DNA of 64,000 bases from Myxococcota bacterium. GTDB taxonomy: Bacteria > Myxococcota > B64-G9. Every line of letters begins with the position of its first letter. Within the stretch, counting starts at the first letter, position 1. The stretch spans positions 1-64,000 of the forward strand of contig JAKLGA010000015.1 of the NCBI GenBank assembly GCA_022710975.1, written 5' to 3'. The position numbers were made by a program, and so were the translations under genes. The notes beneath the pieces were generated by a model that was not told the origin of the DNA, searched no databases, and saw only the letters and a program-made list of their open reading frames with translations. Shown in pieces: positions 59,848 to 64,000 of the stretch.

Positions 59848-62247
59848 TCAGGGGACGAGGACCAGCGTGGTCACGCTCATGGCCGGCAGGGTGTCGATGA
59901 AGGCGTTGACCAGGGTGATGGGGATGTCGGCCCCGCGCACCGGGGTGGCGCTCCCCGCGGTCACCCGGTAGACCTGGGCGGTGTGGAGCTGCTGGGTGTG
60001 GGTCACGCGGAAGCCCGCGTCGAGCGCCCCGCCGGTCTTGTTGATGGCCACGATCACCAGCCGCTCGGGGTGGCCGGCGTCCAGGCTGCCGTAGGCCGTG
60101 ACGCGCTCGAGCTCCGCGGTCGCCTGGGGATCCGCCAGCAGGGTCTGCAGCGAGGTGTCGCCGAAGGCGCCGCCGGCGCCGTCGTAGTCGAGGAAGGCCT
60201 TGAAGCCGCCGTGGATGAAGTCGAGCGTGCCGCTCATCGGCCACAGGGCCGCGGCGAACACCCCCTCGCGCCCGAAGATGCCCAGCACGTCCGCCTCGGC
60301 GAGGGCCCCGGAGATGTGGTTGGCGCCGCCGTAGTAGTACTCGGTGAAGGCCAGGCCGGTGCCGGGGTAGGTGGCGGCGATCTTCTCCTGCATGAGCGGG
60401 ATGAGCGCGATCGGGCCCAGGGTGGAGTACTCGCTGATCCAGCTGTCCTCGGTGTAGGTCGGATCCCACAGCGAGCGCGGGGCCTGGACGCGGGCGGTGA
60501 CCACCTGCGCGGAGGCCTCCTCGCCGGTGATGCGCACCCCGCCGCCCATGGCCTCCGGGTACCAGTGCAGGTCGAGGGCGTCGAGCAGCCGCCGGCCCTG
60601 CTCCGCCGAGGCCGTGGCCAGGGCGTCCAGGAAGAACTCCAGGAAGTCGCGGCCGCCCCCGTCGGGTGCGTCCTGCAGGGTGACGAACCCGTACCAGCCG
60701 TAGCTCACCGGCCCGAGCACCAGCGCCTCGGGCACCAGGTCCTTGATCACCGCGGCCAGCTCGATCGACTTCTGCTCGAGCTCCGCGTAGGTGGCCGGGT
60801 CGGGGTGGATGCGCACGTGGGTGCCGGACCACAGGTCCGGCTCGTTGTCGAGCTCGTACAGGAGGTTCGGCGCGCCGGCCTGGTGGGCGCCGGGGAAGGT
60901 GGTCTCCAGGAAGTTGACCAGCTCGTCCATGTACACCACGCCGTCGCCCAGGTCCGGGCTGAGGCTGAGCGGGCTGCCCTTGCGGAACTGGATGGGATCG
61001 AACAGCACCTCGAGGTAGTTCGCGGTGCCGTTCACGTCGCCGTCGGAGGCGCCGGTGGCGACGTAGCCGAGCATCTGGATGGTGACCAGCATGTCGGCGC
61101 CCGCGTCGAACGCCCGCTGGGTGGCCACCCGCACGGCCTCGCCGGGCACGTCCTGCCGGTCGGCGGGGAGATCCATGGCCATGTAGCCGTCGTTCTGGTT
61201 GAGCCAGTCGGTGCCCGCGTGGCTCAGGTTGTTCTCCCAGTTGTAGGCGCTCAGCCGGTTGCCGCCCTGGCGGGCCAGGCGCGGGGCGCCCGGACCGTCG
61301 AAGATGGCCGCGCCCAGGCCGTTGTGCCCGTAGATGCGGGGCGAGATCGGCCGGCCGTGCTCGGAGTCCACGTCCACCTGGACGTCGGCCCCGCCCGGGT
61401 CGTCCGGGGTGATGTACGTGCCGTCGTCGGCTACGCAGGTGAGGCCCACCGCGTGGAAGCCCGCCTCGCACTGGCAGGCGGCCACCCCGCCGTTCACCTG
61501 GCAGGTGCCGTGGCCGGAGCAGGTCACCCCGTCGCAGGGATCCGCGTCCGCCACGCAGGTGAGTCCCACCGCGTGGAAGCCCGCCTCGCACTGGCAGGCG
61601 GCCACCCCGCCGTTCACCTGGCAGGCGCCGTGGCCGGAGCAGGTCACCCCGTCGCAGGGATCCGCGTCCGCCACGCAGGTGAGCCCCTGGGCGTGGTAGC
61701 CGGAGTCGCACTGGCAGGCGGCCACCCCGCCGTTCACCTGGCAGGCGCCGTGGCCGGAGCAGGTCACCCCGTCACAGGGATCCGCGTCGGACACGCAGTC
61801 GAGCCCCTGGGTGTGGTAGCCGGAGTCGCACTGGCAGGCGGCCACCCCACCGTCCACCTGGCAGGCGCCGTGGCCGGAGCAGGTCACCCCGTCGCAGGGA
61901 TCCGCCTGTCCGGCCACCGTGACCGTGGCGCGGTCCTGGACCGCGGGATCCGCGTGGCTCGCGGCCACCACGTGGAACGTCCCCTCGGCGGCCGGCGCGG
62001 TGTACAGACCGTCGGGGTCGATGGTCCCGCCCCCGGCCTCCTCGACGGAGTAGAGCACCTGGGTGTCACTCGTGCCGGCCACCGCGGCCGCGAACTGCTG
62101 GGTCGCGCCCGGGGCCAGCTCGACCTCGTGCGGGGAGAGGGCCACGCGGATCCCGGCCTCGATGCCGCCGTCGCAGGCGAACACCGTCAGGGACAGCAAG
62201 GACAGCAAGGATAGTAAGGATAGTAAGGACGGGCGAGCGAGGGTCAT
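59848..62247 (-). CDS. EGF-repeat lipoprotein with GH44 endoglucanase domain
   Basis: 799 residues; AAGGAGGAGAC precedes ATG 62247. Signal peptide with a repetitive Leu/Ser core ending VFAC; an Ig-like bacterial domain (about 32-110), four EGF-like modules (112-272), then GH44: GHNGLGAAIF, GGNRLSAYNWENN, acid/base Glu-469 in ELDNEPDLW, nucleophile Glu-636 in FTEYYYGG. GH44 enzymes cut beta-1,4-glucans such as xyloglucan. Its ATG overlaps the stop of the PHP gene upstream (62244-62247). Confidence 0.9.
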   Translation of the reverse strand: MTLARPSLLSLLSLLSLLSLTVFACDGGIEAGIRVALSPHEVELAPGATQQFAAAVAGTSDTQVLYSVEEAGGGTIDPDGLYTAPAAEGTFHVVAASHADPAVQDRATVTVAGQADPCDGVTCSGHGACQVDGGVAACQCDSGYHTQGLDCVSDADPCDGVTCSGHGACQVNGGVAACQCDSGYHAQGLTCVADADPCDGVTCSGHGACQVNGGVAACQCEAGFHAVGLTCVADADPCDGVTCSGHGTCQVNGGVAACQCEAGFHAVGLTCVADDGTYITPDDPGGADVQVDVDSEHGRPISPRIYGHNGLGAAIFDGPGAPRLARQGGNRLSAYNWENNLSHAGTDWLNQNDGYMAMDLPADRQDVPGEAVRVATQRAFDAGADMLVTIQMLGYVATGASDGDVNGTANYLEVLFDPIQFRKGSPLSLSPDLGDGVVYMDELVNFLETTFPGAHQAGAPNLLYELDNEPDLWSGTHVRIHPDPATYAELEQKSIELAAVIKDLVPEALVLGPVSYGWYGFVTLQDAPDGGGRDFLEFFLDALATASAEQGRRLLDALDLHWYPEAMGGGVRITGEEASAQVVTARVQAPRSLWDPTYTEDSWISEYSTLGPIALIPLMQEKIAATYPGTGLAFTEYYYGGANHISGALAEADVLGIFGREGVFAAALWPMSGTLDFIHGGFKAFLDYDGAGGAFGDTSLQTLLADPQATAELERVTAYGSLDAGHPERLVIVAINKTGGALDAGFRVTHTQQLHTAQVYRVTAGSATPVRGADIPITLVNAFIDTLPAMSVTTLVLVP
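61430..61909. repeat. four 120-bp EGF-coding tandem repeats
   Basis: Exact 120-bp period; the two units nearest 61430 differ at only a few bases, the others at about 10 percent or less. Each encodes DPCDGVTCSGHGxCQV, then GGVAACQC and a GYH/GFH segment. Confidence 0.93.
62191..62226. repeat. 9-bp tandem repeat in the GH44 signal peptide
   Basis: Four units of GGACAGCAA/GGATAGTAA on the plus strand; translated from the minus strand they give the repeated Leu-Leu-Ser core of the signal peptide. Copy-number change would lengthen or shorten the h-region by three residues. Confidence 0.85.
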
Positions 62248-63779
62248 GGAGTCTCCTCCTTGCGCCCGCGACGCAGCCGCCACGGGAGCAGGCAGATGAA
62301 CGCGGTCAGGCTCACGGCGCCCGGGCCCGCCGAGGCGCAGCCGCCGCCGGCCTCCTCCTCGTCGGGGGCGATCCACAGGTGGCTGGTGAGCGCCAGCGGC
62401 ATGCCCTGGCCGTCCCGCACCTCCACCCGCACCCGGAGCTCGCCCTGCTCCGGGGCTTCGACCTGGAGCTCGGCCAAAAAGGGCTCGGCGTCGATGGCGC
62501 GCTCCTCGCTCACCCGGCCCCCCCGCACCCAGCGCAGGACCTGGCCCTGGCCGCCCCGCACCAGGGCCGTCAGCCGCGCGGAGCCGGTCACCGTGTCGCC
62601 CGCGGGCGGCGGCTGGCTGGACAGCTCGATCATGGGCCCGCCGGGCCCGCGCAGCTTGACCACGGTGCGGCCCGCGCGGATGCCCTCCAGCAGCGGCGCG
62701 ACCCCCAGCCCCTCGGCGAACACCAGGGTGGTGGGCGTGCCCGGCTGGATCTCGACGCCGCCCGGCTCCGCCGGCAGCCAGTGCGCGTCGCTGCCCCCCA
62801 GGGCGGCCACGTGCCGGCCCTGGGCGCACAGCCCGTCCCAGAGCTCGATGGCGCTGTCGCCCAGGACGGGCCAGGTGCCGGCGATGTCGCTGCTGCACAC
62901 CTCGACCGCGTCCACCTGCGCGGCTTCGAGCGCGTGCTCCCAGGCGCAGCCCAGGCACAGCTCCCCGACGTCCAGGGTCGGGTGATTGAGGCTCAGCAGC
63001 GCGCCCTGGGCATGCACGTCCGTGGCCACCTGCTCGATGGTGCGGCCGTCCAGCCCGACCAGGTGGCTCACCCAGGCCGTGAGGCCGAGCGCGTTGGCGT
63101 GCCCCCCGTAGGTGGTCACCTCCTCGCCGGGCAGGAACAGGAAGTCCGGGTGGCGGGCCTGGGCGTCGACGATGAGCTCGAGCTGGGCCGCGTTGTTGTG
63201 GTCGGTGAGCGCCACGAAGTCGAGGCCCCGCTGGCTCCCGAACGCGGCCAGCTCGTCCAGGCTGGCCTGGCCGTCGTTGCTCTGGTTCGAGTGCACGTGG
63301 AAGTCGCCCGCGTACCAGCGCGCGGCCGGGTCGAGCACGCCCGCGGAGGCGTAGGGCGCGCGCCCGGGCTGGGCCAGCAGGGTCGGCTGGTCCCGCAGCG
63401 CGACCACCAGGCGGTAGGGTGCGGGCGCGACCTCGAGCCAGGCCGCGCCGATGATCACCCGCCAGGCGCCGGGCGTGAGCGGGCCCGTGGCGCAGCCGCG
63501 CGAGGCCGCCCGCGCGCCGGTGATGGAGGGTTCGGTCGAGGAGCCGGTCCAGCAGCGGAACCCGTCCGGGGCGAGCAGGCCGAAGTCGAGGGTGTTGCGC
63601 GCCTCCAGGCCCTGGTGCTGGACCTCGAGCTCGCCCACCCCGGCCGGCACCTCGAAGGGGAGGGCCGTGTACGTGCCCTGCTCCGCCGCCAGCGTGCCCG
63701 ACAGATCCAGCACCTGGTCGGCCCGGGCCGGCGTCGCAAGAGCCAGGACCAGCAAACCCATCGGCCCGGTTTTCGTCAT
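62244..63779 (-). CDS. PHP-domain metallohydrolase (CehA/McbA-like) with MYXO-CTERM-like tail
   Basis: 511 residues; ATG 63779. Signal peptide 1-20. A beta-rich N-domain precedes a PHP fold with metal ligands in DFHVHSNQSNDG (His-161, His-163), LTDHNN (Asp-193, His-194), PGEEVTTYGGHANALG and GGSDAHW. PHP hydrolases of this group cleave phosphodiester or carbamate bonds. The end GGGCASAGPG, a hydrophobic run and WRLRRGRK resembles MYXO-CTERM. First in an operon with GH44 by ATGA overlap. Confidence 0.85.
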   Translation of the reverse strand: MTKTGPMGLLVLALATPARADQVLDLSGTLAAEQGTYTALPFEVPAGVGELEVQHQGLEARNTLDFGLLAPDGFRCWTGSSTEPSITGARAASRGCATGPLTPGAWRVIIGAAWLEVAPAPYRLVVALRDQPTLLAQPGRAPYASAGVLDPAARWYAGDFHVHSNQSNDGQASLDELAAFGSQRGLDFVALTDHNNAAQLELIVDAQARHPDFLFLPGEEVTTYGGHANALGLTAWVSHLVGLDGRTIEQVATDVHAQGALLSLNHPTLDVGELCLGCAWEHALEAAQVDAVEVCSSDIAGTWPVLGDSAIELWDGLCAQGRHVAALGGSDAHWLPAEPGGVEIQPGTPTTLVFAEGLGVAPLLEGIRAGRTVVKLRGPGGPMIELSSQPPPAGDTVTGSARLTALVRGGQGQVLRWVRGGRVSEERAIDAEPFLAELQVEAPEQGELRVRVEVRDGQGMPLALTSHLWIAPDEEEAGGGCASAGPGAVSLTAFICLLPWRLRRGRKEETP

Positions 63780-63842
63780 GCCCTGGTACCTCTCGGGACA
63801 CCAAGGTAACATGTTCTGGCCCTCCTTGGAGGGGGCGACCGC

Positions 63843-64000
63843 ATGGACGCCTACTTCATCCTGTACGTCGAGGATCAGCGCAGGAGCGCGGCCTTCTACC
63901 GGGCCGTGCTCGGGCGCGCGCCCCGGCTGGACGTGCCGGGCATGACCGAGTTTCAGCTCGGGGCTGACAGCGTGCTCGGGCTCATGCCCGCGGCCGGCAT
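63843..64000 (+). CDS. VOC/glyoxalase-family protein (3' end missing)
   Basis: 52 residues visible before the window edge. YVEDQRRSAAFYRAVLG and TEFQLGADSVLGLMP fit the first half of a vicinal-oxygen-chelate fold. GGAGGGGG precedes ATG 63843. Confidence 0.75.
   Translation, partial: MDAYFILYVEDQRRSAAFYRAVLGRAPRLDVPGMTEFQLGADSVLGLMPAAG

Noticed and set aside
61430-61909. CRISPR-like regularly spaced repeat
   Set aside because: The 120-bp period is fully coding (EGF modules); there are no unique spacers and no cas genes.

Overview
The window is a compact, very GC-rich bacterial chromosome segment of about 55 protein genes. I see no rRNA, tRNA, insertion sequence, prophage or CRISPR. The gene content points to the Myxococcota (former Deltaproteobacteria), probably a little-studied lineage. 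Supporting signs are two eukaryote-like Ser/Thr kinases (one with the HRDVSPQN loop and PEGA repeats), PATAN/DUF4388 and DUF58/BatA proteins, many Cys-rich lipoproteins, TSP3-repeat OmpA proteins, and C-terminal tails of the MYXO-CTERM type (Cys motif, hydrophobic helix, Arg cluster). The taxonomic call is inference; there is no marker gene such as 16S.

Layout. 1-5.8 kb: end of a PATAN/J-like protein, then def-fmt and a DUF4139 lipoprotein on the minus strand. 5.9-9.6 kb: esterase-like hydrolase, small membrane protein, acyltransferase, lipase. 9.8-15 kb: DUF58-BatA (vWA) pair, divergent from a PEGA-domain Ser/Thr kinase. 15-18.8 kb: TPR protein and two paralogous Cys-rich lipoproteins joined by stop/start overlaps, divergent from a TSP3-OmpA porin. 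20.8-24.1 kb: two coupled MYXO-CTERM proteins, the second a matrixin-like metalloprotease. 24.1-28.7 kb: TraB/GumN-like lipoprotein, cyclophilin, nucleoside phosphorylase, nicotinamidase, GNAT, N-formylglutamate amidohydrolase. 28.8-32.3 kb: a structured leader, a zinc-knuckle/HTH protein, and a coupled CapA-MltB fusion enzyme. 32.3-34.5 kb: Spy-like protein, putative anti-sigma and ECF sigma factor, lipoprotein. 34.5-40.6 kb: HAMP-like membrane protein, flavodoxin, degenerate receiver-GGDEF protein, a selenocysteine-containing SelD, PQQ-propeller protein, DUF2891 protein. 40.7-47.4 kb: two large EGF-repeat lipoproteins carrying GH57 and GH13 catalytic domains. 47.4-54.4 kb: mixed envelope and metabolic genes (dodecin, XRE regulator, asnA, F420-type oxidoreductase, SDR). 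54.4-56.9 kb: tiny upstream ORF, kinase-cNMP protein and RibA in one overlapping unit. 56.9-59.8 kb: less GC-rich island of small unknown genes and a duplicated lipoprotein. 59.8-63.8 kb: PHP hydrolase and EGF-GH44 glycosidase in one unit. A VOC-family gene runs off the end.

The main themes are secreted or surface-anchored polysaccharide degradation (GH57, GH13, GH44, MltB, metalloprotease), envelope sensing (kinases, sigma/anti-sigma pair, lipoprotein operons), and heavy use of 4-bp stop/start overlaps. At least five genes have a TTGAC-like -35 and a TA-rich -10 ending only 6-7 bases before the start codon with no Shine-Dalgarno sequence, so leaderless transcription is likely. The strongest single observations are the in-frame UGA in selD with a SECIS-like hairpin, the CapA-MltB fusion behind a structured leader, and the EGF-GH57/GH13/GH44 lipoproteins.
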